Source: Planctomycetaceae bacterium (lineage in GTDB: Bacteria; Planctomycetota; Planctomycetia; Pirellulales; Pirellulaceae). From it: 50,223 nt of DNA. The notes below the pieces were generated by a model, which searched no databases, was not told where the DNA came from, and saw only the letters and a list, made by a program, of their open reading frames with translations. This document shows positions 36,152 to 45,592 of this stretch, piece after piece. The first letter of the stretch is position 1. Each line of letters opens with the position of its first letter. The stretch is from the NCBI GenBank assembly GCA_002709225.1, contig PAQH01000001.1, forward strand, positions 5,809 to 56,031, given 5' to 3'. The position numbers and the translations under genes were made by a program.

Positions 36152-37128
36152 CAGTTAGTCAATTGAGAGCGGAGATAAGCGTTTGCCAGAAATGCGTTGG
36201 TTTCCCGCCCCTCTTCCCCGGCAACTTCGGGTGGGCGCTGCGCCTGGATCGCGCTGGCAAAGTCGGCGATCAGGGGTGCATTCAAGTTTTCGGCAGGGGG
36301 ATGCGACTCGACATGTCGCTGGCCATCCAATTCGCAGACCAACTGGCCACCGTTCAATGGAGCCGAACTGATTTGACCCCGTGTCCCGGTTATCGTGAAG
36401 CTATCGGGGTCAAAGGGTGAGCCAAAGAAACACTGCAGCATACCATGGGCACCGGACTGGAAACGCAGGATTAAGGACGCTACGTTTTCGGCTGCGTAAG
36501 GTGCAGCGATCGTATCGCAGTACGCCTTGACCTCTCGTAGCGGGCCTCCCAGGTGGCGGAAAAGGTTTAATCGGTGACTTCCGATGTCCATCAGCGATCC
36601 ACCCCCCCCCACATCTGGCAGCACACGCCAGTAGCCCTCGTCACCCGGAGACATCTGGAAGGGGTTTGCCGTAACCGCCGAAATTGACAGGAGTTCGCCC
36701 AAACTCCCCTCCTGCAGCAATTGATACATGCGTTCGACAATAGGGTAAAAACGGCGGTAGTAAGCCACACCCAGGCGGACGCCTGCACGCTGGCAGGCGT
36801 CAATCATGTGGTCACATTCGGCGACCGTGCAGCCCATCGGCTTTTCGACCAGAACATGTTTGCCGGCCGCGGCCGCCGCCACTACTTGCGCGCAGTGCGC
36901 ACTGACGGGCGTGGCCACGTAGACGGCGTCGATTTGCCCGTCGGCGAGCAGCTCCTGGTACGTTGCGTAGGCCCGCGGAATCTCAAAATCGGCGCAGAAC
37001 TGGGCGAGGCGTACAGGATCTCGCCGACATGCCGCCAAACATTCACTTTGCGCATCACTCGAGATGGCCGCCGCCACACGACGGCGGGCTACATCTCCGC
37101 AACCGATGATCCCCCAACGGATGGGCAT
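36151..37128 (-). CDS. Gfo/Idh/MocA-family oxidoreductase, cytoplasmic
   Basis: This 325-aa NAD(P)-dependent oxidoreductase has no signal peptide. The Rossmann domain starts at once with MPIRWGIIGCGDVARRR. The EKP motif follows in HVLVEKPMGC, then the conserved YYRRFYPIVERM and GGGSLMDIGSHRLNLFRHLG region, whose His is the usual catalytic candidate. Members act on sugars, inositols or their derivatives; the substrate is unknown. The TGATG overlap with the secreted protein gene at 35456 indicates coupled translation, an odd pairing of a cytoplasmic enzyme and an exported protein. It is closer to the dehydrogenase type than the Tat-exported copies at 2562 and 47230. Confidence 0.9.
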   Translation of the reverse strand: MPIRWGIIGCGDVARRRVAAAISSDAQSECLAACRRDPVRLAQFCADFEIPRAYATYQELLADGQIDAVYVATPVSAHCAQVVAAAAAGKHVLVEKPMGCTVAECDHMIDACQRAGVRLGVAYYRRFYPIVERMYQLLQEGSLGELLSISAVTANPFQMSPGDEGYWRVLPDVGGGGSLMDIGSHRLNLFRHLGGPLREVKAYCDTIAAPYAAENVASLILRFQSGAHGMLQCFFGSPFDPDSFTITGTRGQISSAPLNGGQLVCELDGQRHVESHPPAENLNAPLIADFASAIQAQRPPEVAGEEGRETNAFLANAYLRSQLTN

Positions 37129-37144
37129 GTGAGCAGGCTAGCAC

Positions 37145-38047
37145 TCAGCGGTTGTATTTGAGATCGACAGTACGAGCGACCTTCTTCAATTCCTCAAGCT
37201 GTTTGCCCTTGGCATCGTCGCTCAATGGATTGTCGGCCAGATACAGATTCCAGAATGGGGCGAATCGTTGATCACCTTTCTTGTCTTTCTGCGCCATTGC
37301 AATCAGAACAGAGAGATCAGTGATCTTGTTGCGGTGCAGGAACAGGTAACGCCATTCGGTCAATCCAGCTAGCGCTGAAACATCGGTCAAGCCGTTACCA
37401 CTGACGTCAAGTCGTTCCAGCCACTTCAATTTTGCCAAAGGTTTGAGGTCGGTGACCTGATTATTCTTCAGGTAAATGGAGACCATCTTGTCCAAACCTG
37501 CCAATGGCGCCAGATCCTTCACGGTATTTTCATCCGCATACAGATTGCGCAGGTTTTTCAGGGTTTCCAAAGGCTTCAAGTCCGCAACCTGGTTCTTCTC
37601 AATGTTGATGTACTGCAGTGCCGTCAATTTTCCTAGCGGGCCAATGTTCTTGATTTTGTTCCCAGACAGCGTGATGGTCTGAATGTATTTCAATTCTTGG
37701 ATCGAGGTGAGGTCTTCAATTTCGTTGTCCGGTAATTCGAGGGCTCGCAAACTACGACAGGCCTCCAATCCCTGCAGGCTCTTGATTTTCTTACCCCGAC
37801 CATAACCACCGACCCCAATCGAAGAGATGTTGACAACATCTTCTTTCGTCAGCGGGTCCTTTTTGTTGCGCTTTTCGAAGACTTCGCGTCGGACAACCGC
37901 TTCCAGGTTTTTGTCGGGGAAGAGCGCCTTGGCTTCCTCTTTTTTCTCCTCTTTCTTTTCTTCTTTGTCTTGGGCCTGAAGGGGTAGGAGCGAGGCTCCA
38001 CTGAGCAGCATGAGGACGCAGAGAAGTTTGCCAGGGTTGAAGTACAT
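37145..38047 (-). CDS. secreted leucine-rich-repeat protein (SDS22/internalin-like)
   Basis: This 300-aa protein starts at ATG 38047 after GGGAG. It has a signal peptide (LLCVLMLLSGASLLPLQA). A Lys/Glu-rich linker (KEEKKEEKKEEAK) follows, then a short cap helix (NLEAVVRREVFEKRNKKDPL). From about residue 80, repeats of the SDS22/internalin type (xxLKxLxxLxxLxLxxNxIxDL, about 22 residues) run to about 260. It differs from the longer-period LRR lipoprotein at 1398. It is likely an extracellular protein-binding surface; the partner is unknown. It lies upstream of and in the same direction as the oxidoreductase gene, 17 nt apart, so the three genes 37145-36151-35456 may form an operon. Confidence 0.87.
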   Translation of the reverse strand: MYFNPGKLLCVLMLLSGASLLPLQAQDKEEKKEEKKEEAKALFPDKNLEAVVRREVFEKRNKKDPLTKEDVVNISSIGVGGYGRGKKIKSLQGLEACRSLRALELPDNEIEDLTSIQELKYIQTITLSGNKIKNIGPLGKLTALQYINIEKNQVADLKPLETLKNLRNLYADENTVKDLAPLAGLDKMVSIYLKNNQVTDLKPLAKLKWLERLDVSGNGLTDVSALAGLTEWRYLFLHRNKITDLSVLIAMAQKDKKGDQRFAPFWNLYLADNPLSDDAKGKQLEELKKVARTVDLKYNR

Positions 38048-38244
38048 ATTAGACTCCCGATCTAGTCACTAAAGTTCGAACTCCTCAGGCCGTCGCGCGG
38101 TCGGGCCAGGAGTTGTTTCCTTGCCAAATAATGGAGCTTTTCCAGTCGCGTACGTAGAATAGCCTACTTCGCCAGAGATACGCATGCCAGCCCACGGCGA
38201 GGATTCTTGCCGCGGTAGGACTGCTTTCCAGCTGAGCACTTGGT

Positions 38245-38847
38245 ATGGCAAAGATCTTGATTACCGCATTTGAGCCGTACGGCCCCTGGAAAGCCAATGC
38301 CAGTTGGTTGGCCCTGGTCGAATTGACGCGGCAGTTGCCCGCCCAGCACAGCGTCACGACGCGTCTTTACCCGGTCGATGTGGCCGTGGTGCAGCGCAAA
38401 TTGGAGGAGGATCTGGCGGCTCAATTCGATTTGGCCTTGCATCTTGGGCAGGCACCCGGTTCGACACACGTGCAATTTGAAGCGATTGGAATTAATGTCG
38501 CCAGGCATCCGGATGCCCCGACAGCAGCGGGCCGCCCCCTGGTCACAGACGGTCCTATCGCGTTTGGTTCTCAGCTGCCGCTGGAAACCTGGACCCAGCG
38601 ACTTTGTGAGCGGGGAATCCCGGCCCGTGTTTCCTATCACGCGGGAACCTATTTGTGTAACGCGATCCTCTATTCATCCCATTACGCGATCCGACGAAAT
38701 GGCTGGAAAACCAAGGCCGGGTTCATTCATTTGCCCGTTGAAATCAGCCAGGCTGCCAGTCACCCCACACCGCTGCCATCGCTATCCAAGGAGACCGCGG
38801 CGACGGCCCTGAAGCTGGTTCTGGAGCAGGTTGACAGTGTTGTCTAG
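38245..38847 (+). CDS. pcp: pyroglutamyl-peptidase I
   Basis: This 200-aa cysteine peptidase (family C15) removes N-terminal pyroglutamate from peptides. It starts with AKILITAFEPYGPWKANAS, matching the family's LVTGFEPFG motif. It has the candidate catalytic Glu in VQFEAIGIN, the catalytic Cys in SYHAGTYLCNAILY, and the catalytic His in FIHLPVE. The size is slightly below the usual 215 residues. It stands alone between the LRR gene (divergent) and the convergent SDR gene. It is a cytoplasmic enzyme with no signal. Confidence 0.9.
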   Translation: MAKILITAFEPYGPWKANASWLALVELTRQLPAQHSVTTRLYPVDVAVVQRKLEEDLAAQFDLALHLGQAPGSTHVQFEAIGINVARHPDAPTAAGRPLVTDGPIAFGSQLPLETWTQRLCERGIPARVSYHAGTYLCNAILYSSHYAIRRNGWKTKAGFIHLPVEISQAASHPTPLPSLSKETAATALKLVLEQVDSVV

Positions 38848-38950
38848 TTGCCCGACATCACCTGGGTGACCAACTGGGCGCAGCAGAGGGTGCGTCGGCA
38901 GTCGTTGGAGCGAGAACAAGCGGGCCATTGTAGCGCCACTGCTTGCCGAT

Positions 38951-39727
38951 TCACAGGGCGTAACCTGCGGCAACATCAATCGCTTGTCCAGTGATGTTGT
39001 TGCCAGCCGCCGAGGCCAAGTACGCCACCATACTGGCGATGTCGTCGGGAGGGACCATGCGACCGAGCGCCATGCTCTCCAGGATGTTGGTACGTACGGC
39101 ATCTTCACTCTGGCCGGTTTGCGCTGCCCGATCGCGAATGACTTCGTCTTGACGAGAACCTTCAATCGGGCCGGGGCAAATGGCATTGACCTGAATGTTG
39201 GCGCTGGCTAATTCCTTGGCCAAAGTCATCGACAACCCAATCAGCCCCCACTTTGACGCGGCATAGGGAGCCCGCAGCGCAAATCCAATTTTCCCGGCCA
39301 TGGAGGAAATATTGATAATCTTTCCAGACTGGCGTTCAATCATTTCCTCGACCACCGCCTGGCAACACAGAAATGCGCCGCTTAGATTGATTGCCAACGT
39401 CGCATCCCACTCGGCCCGCGTCGTGTTTTGGATGGTTGCAGTCGGTCCTGCGATTCCCGCATTGTTTACCAGTACATCAATCTGATCGAGTTGACGGCAG
39501 ACCGATTGAATCGCTGTCGCGACCGTGTCCGGTGCGAGAAAGTCAACTTCGCCCAGACGACAGCGACGGCCCATAGCGGCGATTTCTTGTGCGGTGGTTT
39601 CGAGTTCCTGCAAGTCGGGTCCCAGCAACGCCAGATCGAAGCCTTCCTGGGCCAGCCGCAACGCGATGCAGCGTCCGAGATTGCGTCCGCCTCCTGTTAC
39701 CATTGCAACCTGGCCCGCGTGCGACAT
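38951..39727 (-). CDS. short-chain dehydrogenase/reductase
   Basis: This 258-aa NAD(P)-dependent oxidoreductase is of the classical SDR type. Its cofactor motif is TGGGRNLGRCIAL, NNAGIAG is in the middle, ISSM provides the catalytic Ser, and YAASKWGLIGL provides the Tyr and Lys. ATG 39727 is used because the protein then begins MSHAGQVAMVTGG; the frame runs 90 nt further up, inside the amidohydrolase gene. It follows that gene by 37 nt, suggesting co-transcription. The pairing could act on sugar acids or lactones, but the substrate is inferred only from the neighbourhood. Confidence 0.9.
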   Translation of the reverse strand: MSHAGQVAMVTGGGRNLGRCIALRLAQEGFDLALLGPDLQELETTAQEIAAMGRRCRLGEVDFLAPDTVATAIQSVCRQLDQIDVLVNNAGIAGPTATIQNTTRAEWDATLAINLSGAFLCCQAVVEEMIERQSGKIINISSMAGKIGFALRAPYAASKWGLIGLSMTLAKELASANIQVNAICPGPIEGSRQDEVIRDRAAQTGQSEDAVRTNILESMALGRMVPPDDIASMVAYLASAAGNNITGQAIDVAAGYAL

Positions 39728-39764
39728 GGTGTTGTGATGCTCCAATGCGCTCAAACAGAGGTGT

Positions 39765-40739
39765 TCAGGATTTGTAGAAGTAGACTTTTTCTGCGGTTTT
39801 CCGCAACAACCAGTCACGATCTGCTGACGACAAGAAGTCGATCCCGTCGCGGATCAGATGAATCGACGCGCGGTACGTGTGTTGATCCACCAGCTGGTAG
39901 GGTGAATCGCTGGCCCACATTAACCGTTGCGGCCCGTAGGCGTCATACACTTGTCGAATCATCGGCACGAGGTCGAGGTACGGCGGTTGCTTCTTGCCCA
40001 AGGCATAATAGGCCGAGATCTTGACATGGACATGTTGATGCTTGGCCAGGGCGCAGAGTTGCTTGACGTCAGCTTGTCGAATTTGGCCGTCCACGCCGAT
40101 CCGTGCGAAATGGTCAATGACCACTGGAGTATCGGGGTGTTTCTGGCACATGCGATTGACGGCTGACAGGTCACGCGGATCGATCAAACAGCACATGGCT
40201 TGACCCGTCTCCGCGGCGCATTTCCACATCGCTTCCATTCCTGGTCCGTCCAGCCATTTGTCACTGCCACGAATCCAGGCGGTGATTCGGAAGGCACTAA
40301 CATGGTGTTTTTGTAGTTCCCGCATGGTCGCCGCTGGATGGGAGCGGGTATCGTCGACCATTCCGACGACTTTGAATTTGCCCGGATATCGCTCGGCGGC
40401 GTCGATCAAGTAGGTGTTGTCCCAGCCGTGGTAAATATGGTGCTGGATCAATACCACACGTTGGACGTTTTCAGCGGTTGCGGTTTGAATCAGCTCTTCG
40501 CTGGTGAAGCTGGGCGGATCAAGATCCGCGACGGTTTGTCCTTTGGCAAGAGGGAATTTTTTGACGTCCCGAGTCCAGATATGGGAATGCGCATCGATCC
40601 AGCCACTTGATGCGCGTTCTTGGGCAGGCAACACGGCATTTTCCAGGCTTTGAGTGCCCATGGTAGTCGCGGCGAGTGCGACGCCACCGGCTTGTAAACA
40701 GCGACGGCGATCGATGGAGTTCGAGATCTGGCTTGTCAT
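39765..40739 (-). CDS. exported amidohydrolase family 2 protein (lactonase/metal-dependent hydrolase-like)
   Basis: This 324-aa TIM-barrel hydrolase is of the amidohydrolase_2 superfamily, which includes L-fuconolactonase- and L-rhamnonolactonase-like enzymes. It begins with a Tat-like leader (DRRRCLQAGGVALAATTMG), has WIDAHSHIWT near residue 58 (the conserved D-x-H metal motif), VVLIQHHIYHG, VVIDHFARIG and the C-terminal LMWASDSPYQ region with an Asp. GGAG lies upstream of ATG 40739. Export is unusual for a sugar-acid lactonase and argues for an extracytoplasmic substrate. It is likely in a unit with the SDR at 38951. Confidence 0.85.
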   Translation of the reverse strand: MTSQISNSIDRRRCLQAGGVALAATTMGTQSLENAVLPAQERASSGWIDAHSHIWTRDVKKFPLAKGQTVADLDPPSFTSEELIQTATAENVQRVVLIQHHIYHGWDNTYLIDAAERYPGKFKVVGMVDDTRSHPAATMRELQKHHVSAFRITAWIRGSDKWLDGPGMEAMWKCAAETGQAMCCLIDPRDLSAVNRMCQKHPDTPVVIDHFARIGVDGQIRQADVKQLCALAKHQHVHVKISAYYALGKKQPPYLDLVPMIRQVYDAYGPQRLMWASDSPYQLVDQHTYRASIHLIRDGIDFLSSADRDWLLRKTAEKVYFYKS

Positions 40740-40817
40740 GATGTACTCCTTTCCAAGCAACTGCAACGCGTCGCGACTCTCGGGAGAAATCAGCGACCCC
40801 TCCCGCGAGTTGCTATT

Positions 40818-41669
40818 TTACGGTTCATCGTATTGTCCCAGGGGGCGTACCCAAATGTTGCGAAACCGGACGGGATTTCCGTGGTCCTGTAAGCTGAGTG
40901 GAAGTTCCGCCTCGTGTGGAGCGTATTGGGCAGGATCCTTGTGGGCCACGCGCCCGACACTAGCTGTGTGGTGATGGACCAAGACACCGTTGTGCAGCAC
41001 CGTGAAATAAGCGGGCCGCAGCAGCTTGTCACCTTCCCAGCGTGGTGCTTCGAAAATAATGTCGTACGTTTGCCATTGCCCGGGCTGGCGCGAAGCGTTG
41101 ACCAGGGGTGGATACTGTCCATAAATGGCTGCTGCCTGACCATCGGAGTAGGTTCGGTTCTGGAAAGAATCCAGGACTTGAATCTCATAGAAACCCATGA
41201 CCATGATGCCGCTATTGCCGCGCCCCTGGCTATCGCCTTGAACTTCCGTGGGGGTGGCAAATTCCAGGTGCAACTGGCAACTGCCAAATTTGTGTTTGGT
41301 GGTGATGGAACCCGTCCCGTTGACTTCAGCGTAACCATTTTCAATTTTCCACTTGGCCGGACTGCCATCACCGGCGGCCCATTGCCCCAGGTCTGTTCCG
41401 TCAAATAACACGATCGCGTCAGAGGGAGCCGTGCCAGCCGCAGTGGGGGTACTGCTGGTACCGGCTGCAATTACATAGGGCTCCGGTCGAGCGATGTCAT
41501 GGACTTTCCATGACTGCCCCGGGATCAGCTGGTTGTCGTCATAACCAACGGGTGCCAGTCCACTTCTGCGACGCCCACCCTCGGGTTTCTGGTCGTCGTC
41601 GGCCTGGATGATGAGAGCGATACCCAGAACCAACAAGATTCCGGGGAATGTCGAACTGAATTGGCGCAT
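40818..41669 (-). CDS. DUF1080 (3-keto-disaccharide hydrolase-like) secreted protein
   Basis: This 283-aa protein starts at ATG 41669 after AGGAG, with a signal peptide (FPGILLVLGIALIIQA). The DUF1080 concanavalin-like domain begins about residue 85 (IVLFDGTDLGQW), with EVNGTGSITTKHKFGSCQLH, GNSGIMVMGFYEIQVLDSF and GQWQTYDIIFEAPRW. The DUF1080 family has recently been linked to hydrolysis of 3-keto-glycosides. In planctomycetes it is common and exported. It lies upstream of the amidohydrolase (78 nt). A carbohydrate-processing role is inferred. Confidence 0.9.
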   Translation of the reverse strand: MRQFSSTFPGILLVLGIALIIQADDDQKPEGGRRRSGLAPVGYDDNQLIPGQSWKVHDIARPEPYVIAAGTSSTPTAAGTAPSDAIVLFDGTDLGQWAAGDGSPAKWKIENGYAEVNGTGSITTKHKFGSCQLHLEFATPTEVQGDSQGRGNSGIMVMGFYEIQVLDSFQNRTYSDGQAAAIYGQYPPLVNASRQPGQWQTYDIIFEAPRWEGDKLLRPAYFTVLHNGVLVHHHTASVGRVAHKDPAQYAPHEAELPLSLQDHGNPVRFRNIWVRPLGQYDEP

Positions 41670-41867
41670 GAATGGGGACTCCTGGACTGAGCATGGATGG
41701 TCAGGCGAAATGGTGGCCAGGGACAGCCGGATCCAACCCGATCGAGGGACTGTAACTGCGCACTATCCTAGCAGGCGAATTACCGGCTCACCATCATGAC
41801 AGTGGACGGAGCGGCCGGCCGATCGCGGTCAGTAACATCCGCGGGGCAATCATCTGGAACGGGTACT

Positions 41868-43124
41868 TCAGGGGCTGCCGCTGACACAATACAAATACTG
41901 GTCGGAACGCGCATAGAGCTTGCCGGAAAGGGGCATGAGCGAAGCCCGGAACGCCTCAGTTTCTGCTGCCGGCAGGCCATTACGAGCTAGTTCTCGATAG
42001 GTTGGACCAGGCCGAATAACAATTGTTTCACCCCGTTCGTTCTGCAGATAGACATTTCCTCCCGCCGCGATGGGCGAGGCCGAGAAGTTTCCACCCAGCC
42101 GTTGTTTCCAGAGGAGTTTTCCGCTGCGTGCGTCGTAGCACGTGGCGACCCCGGGCCGCAAATTGACTGCGACCAGATAGTCACCGATCAGTAATGGTGA
42201 CGGCAGGTCGCGGCCGCCTCGTTGAGCTTGCCAGGCGAGATGGGTGGCTGCCACTGGTCCCCGGCCGCCGGGTCGGATCGCCATCAGGTCGCCCGGTCCA
42301 CGGCTGCGACCGCTGATAGCGAAAATCAAATTATGGCCACTGGTAACACTAGGGGTCCCGCGCCCGGACCCCCCCTCGCAGAACCACAATTCACTGCCGG
42401 TGAGCGGATCGTAACCATGGACTCCGAAATGTCCGTTGAGCACGAGTTCCTGGCGCCGGTCGACGTCAATCAACAAGGGTGTGCTGAACCCGCGACTCTT
42501 GCGCCGCTCTTGACGCCAACGTATCTTTCCAGTGGCGCGGTCCACGGCAACCAGGAACGCGTCGTTGTCGCCATCGCACGTTTGAATGACGTCATCTCCA
42601 AACAGGATCGGTGAGGATCCGACACCCCACCGATTGTTGGCGAGTCGTCCCAGATTACGATGCCAGAGACGTTGGCCACGATAGTCAAAACAGTACAGTC
42701 CACCATTACCAAAATAAGCCATCACGCGAGTACCGTCGGCGGCACAGGAAGGCGTTGCCCAGGAGTTCATTGGATGCACCGTTTCAGGCATGCCTTCGAC
42801 GGCCTGGCGTTGCCAAAGCAGCTTGCCCGTCTGTTGTTCAATGCAGACCACACTCCGCGCGTTACCATCCGCCGTCGCGGTGGTCAAAAAAATACGTCCC
42901 CCTTCGGCCACGGGGGACGATTGACCCCGCCCCGGAATTCGTGTGCGCCAGCGCACTTGCTCCCTATTCCATTTCACAGGAATGTCGGTCTCCTGACTGA
43001 CACCGGTCCCCTGGGGGCCGCGCCATTGGGGCCAGCTCGATTCACCCCGCAACGGATGGAGATGGAGCAGTAAACTGAAACAGACACCCAGTAGCCAATG
43101 TTTTTTGTGGAAGTAGCAGAGCAT
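41868..43124 (-). CDS. secreted PQQ-like beta-propeller protein
   Basis: This 418-aa protein has a signal peptide (WLLGVCFSLLLHLHPLRG) and then eight WD-like/PQQ propeller blades. SSWPQWRGPQGTGVS is the usual opening of the planctomycete PQQ-binding-like family. VVCIEQQTGKLLWQR, FLVAVDRATGKIRWRQ and ATCYDARSGKLLWKQ show the repeated A-x-D-x-x-T-G-x-x-x-W pattern. Binding of PQQ itself is not shown. It is probably an outer-membrane or periplasmic scaffold, like BamB. ATG 43124 follows GGAAC. The nearest gene in its direction, deoC, is 81 nt upstream. Confidence 0.9.
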   Translation of the reverse strand: MLCYFHKKHWLLGVCFSLLLHLHPLRGESSWPQWRGPQGTGVSQETDIPVKWNREQVRWRTRIPGRGQSSPVAEGGRIFLTTATADGNARSVVCIEQQTGKLLWQRQAVEGMPETVHPMNSWATPSCAADGTRVMAYFGNGGLYCFDYRGQRLWHRNLGRLANNRWGVGSSPILFGDDVIQTCDGDNDAFLVAVDRATGKIRWRQERRKSRGFSTPLLIDVDRRQELVLNGHFGVHGYDPLTGSELWFCEGGSGRGTPSVTSGHNLIFAISGRSRGPGDLMAIRPGGRGPVAATHLAWQAQRGGRDLPSPLLIGDYLVAVNLRPGVATCYDARSGKLLWKQRLGGNFSASPIAAGGNVYLQNERGETIVIRPGPTYRELARNGLPAAETEAFRASLMPLSGKLYARSDQYLYCVSGSP

Positions 43125-43205
43125 TTTGCCTGGTTCCTTCAGTGTGTTACGGCATGACCCAGCGGCGTTGCAAACTGGGGCTATTTTGCCGATCTGGACG
43201 ATCGG

Positions 43206-43892
43206 TCACAAGCCGAGACGCCGCCGGCAGGCTTCCATTAAATCGGCGGTGCGACTCATCCCGATGCGAGTGGCGCCGGCGGCGCGCAGCGCCAATAGCG
43301 AGTCCAGGTCACGGATGCCCCCTGATGCCTTGACTTCAACACGCCCGGTCGCCTGGCTCACCATGAGCTTTACATCGTCGACCGTAGCGCCGGCACGGGC
43401 GAACCCGGTCGAGGTTTTGATCCAGTCAACCTGGAGTTCATTCCCGATCTGACAAAGCGCTATTTTTTGCTGCTGGTCGAAATAGCAGGTCTCAAAAATG
43501 ACCTTTAGTTTTTGCCCGGCTGCCCGAGTGGGTTCCAGCACGGCGGCGATTTCATCACGGACATAATCCCAGTCTCCCGACAGAGCCCGGCTCGGATTGA
43601 TCACCAGATCCAACTCCTGGCCTCCGTCGAACAGAGCTTGTTCTGCCTCGGCGCGTTTGATCGAAGTGGTCTGGACACCGTGCGGAAAGCCGATCGTGGT
43701 GCTGGCGCACACGGAGCTGCCGGCGAGTGCCCGCGCACATTCGGAAAGGTGAAAGGGCATGGTGCAAACGCTGGCAACCTGGTGCTCGAGCGCTGCTTCA
43801 CAGCCGACCTGAAGTTCGTCTGCCGTTAACGTCGGGGCCAGTAAGGCGTGATCGATCATCTGGGCGATGTCGCGACAGGAAAAATCGGTCAT
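43206..43892 (-). CDS. deoC: deoxyribose-phosphate aldolase
   Basis: This 228-aa class I aldolase splits 2-deoxyribose-5-phosphate into glyceraldehyde-3-phosphate and acetaldehyde. It contains MIDHALLAPTLT, LDLVINPSRALSGD, WIKTSTGFA with the Schiff-base Lys, and KASGGIRD with the second conserved Lys, all classic DeoC positions. ATG 43892 follows GGAGG; the frame extends to 43946 but the leader would be poorly conserved. It lies upstream of the PQQ propeller gene. No other nucleoside salvage gene is adjacent. Confidence 0.95.
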   Translation of the reverse strand: MTDFSCRDIAQMIDHALLAPTLTADELQVGCEAALEHQVASVCTMPFHLSECARALAGSSVCASTTIGFPHGVQTTSIKRAEAEQALFDGGQELDLVINPSRALSGDWDYVRDEIAAVLEPTRAAGQKLKVIFETCYFDQQQKIALCQIGNELQVDWIKTSTGFARAGATVDDVKLMVSQATGRVEVKASGGIRDLDSLLALRAAGATRIGMSRTADLMEACRRRLGL

Positions 43893-44091
43893 CGAGGACC
43901 TCCGTGGGGGAAGAAACTGCGGGCGCCGGCTCACAGCGTAATTCACTTTAGGTACATTGGGCTATACGTTACAATCCGAGGTAGGCAAGAGGCTCTCCTG
44001 CGTTGCTGCTGGCGCAACGAATGAGCTTCTGGCGATCTACCACCAGTCCGGACACACGATTCCCCGAGACGGTTGCATCGAAGGAGCCATC

Positions 44092-45507
44092 ATGCTGCGA
44101 GTCATGGGAGGAACTTCCCGAGTCTGTGACGGGATGACCCGTCGGGAATCGATGCGCGTCGGTGCCCTCTCGTTGTTCGGTGGAATGACGTTACCCCATT
44201 GGCTGGCCGCCCGCGAAGCGGGTACCGCGGCAACCCATCCGGCGCGTGCCAAGTCAGTCATTTTGTTGAATCTGTTTGGTGGTCCACCCCATCAGGACAT
44301 GTTTGACCTGAAGCCTGAGGCACCCGAGAGCGTACGGGGCGAGTTCAAGCCGATTTCCACCAACGTACCGGGCCTGCAAATCGGTGAACTGTTGCCCAAG
44401 ACGGCCCGGTTGATGGATCGAGCGACCCTGATCCGAACGTATTCGCACCGCTACAACAGCCACAATCCTTACAACGTACTGACCGGCTACGACGGCGGAA
44501 ATGATGCCGAGAATTATTTTGCCAAGCGTACGGATCATCCCAGCATCGCTTCGGTATCCCAGTACTTCGACCCGGGTCCGACGGATGTACCGCGCTATGT
44601 AACGATGCCCGCGTTTCCCGGTTACAACCAGGCCCTCCGCCGGGCAGGTCCCTACGGTGGTTACCTGGGCAGTCAATACGACCCAATGTTCACGACTTGC
44701 GACCCGACATTCGCACGGGAAACCAAGGATGACTATGATCCGGTAGAAGCGATTGGGCATCCGCTCCCCCCCTCGCTGGCTGCGTTACCCGGTCTGACCG
44801 CCAATCGATTCGATCGACGCCGCACCCTGCTTGCCCAGTTTGATCGCCAGCTGGCGACGGTTGAAAGCCGCGGCGCGCCGGAGCGCATGAACAAATTCAA
44901 ACGCCAGGCGTTGGAGTTACTCAGTTCTTCCAAGACCCGCACGGCCTTCGACATTTCTCGCGAACCGGAGCGTGTACGCGACCAATACGGTCGCAATTTG
45001 TGGGGCTCGAGCTTGGTCATTGCCCGCCGGTTGGTGGAGGCGGGGTCCCGGTTTGTGACGGTGCATTGGGAGTCCAGGAATGGAAATCACTGGGATATGC
45101 ATGGCAATACGTTCAACATGCTCAGGACGCATCTGCCCCAGCTCGACCTGATGATCGAAGGTCTTGTGCTCGATCTCGAATCACGTGGTCTGTTGGATCA
45201 GACGCTTGTGGTGGTCATGGGTGAAATGGGCCGGACGCCAAAGATCAATAAAAAATCAGGGCGTGACCACTGGCCGCAGTGCGGGTTTTCCTTGTTGTTT
45301 GGCGGGGGGACGCGGCGCGGTATGGTGTTGGGTGCCACAGATGCCCAGGCCGCTTATCCCATCGACCGGCCTGTTTCAGCTGGGGATATGGCAGCCACCA
45401 TCTACCAGCTGATCGGGATCAATCCGCAATTGACGGTCCCCGATCTGGGCGGCCGGCCGGTCCACATCAGCCATGGTGGCCAGCCGGTTTGGGAAGTACT
45501 GGCGTAG
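44092..45507 (+). CDS. DUF1501 secreted protein
   Basis: This 471-aa protein starts at ATG 44092 after AAGGAG; the frame runs to 43957 but begins without a leader there. It has a twin-arginine-like motif (TRRESMRVGALSLFGG), then SVILLNLFGGPPHQDMFD, LKPEAPESVRGEFKPIS, LVVVMGEMGRTPKIN, SGRDHWPQCGFSLLFGGG and GDMAATIYQLIG. The family's function is not known. It is 239 nt upstream of a second DUF1501 gene in the same direction; the two differ clearly and are not a recent duplication. A terminator-like hairpin follows. Confidence 0.92.
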   Translation: MLRVMGGTSRVCDGMTRRESMRVGALSLFGGMTLPHWLAAREAGTAATHPARAKSVILLNLFGGPPHQDMFDLKPEAPESVRGEFKPISTNVPGLQIGELLPKTARLMDRATLIRTYSHRYNSHNPYNVLTGYDGGNDAENYFAKRTDHPSIASVSQYFDPGPTDVPRYVTMPAFPGYNQALRRAGPYGGYLGSQYDPMFTTCDPTFARETKDDYDPVEAIGHPLPPSLAALPGLTANRFDRRRTLLAQFDRQLATVESRGAPERMNKFKRQALELLSSSKTRTAFDISREPERVRDQYGRNLWGSSLVIARRLVEAGSRFVTVHWESRNGNHWDMHGNTFNMLRTHLPQLDLMIEGLVLDLESRGLLDQTLVVVMGEMGRTPKINKKSGRDHWPQCGFSLLFGGGTRRGMVLGATDAQAAYPIDRPVSAGDMAATIYQLIGINPQLTVPDLGGRPVHISHGGQPVWEVLA

Positions 45508-45592
45508 CGACTTCTGTGTACCTGCGAACAGTTTGGTCCACTCGTTCGTGTTGGTTCGCGAGCGATCTGGTTGTGCCAGTCCGCCTGAAATG

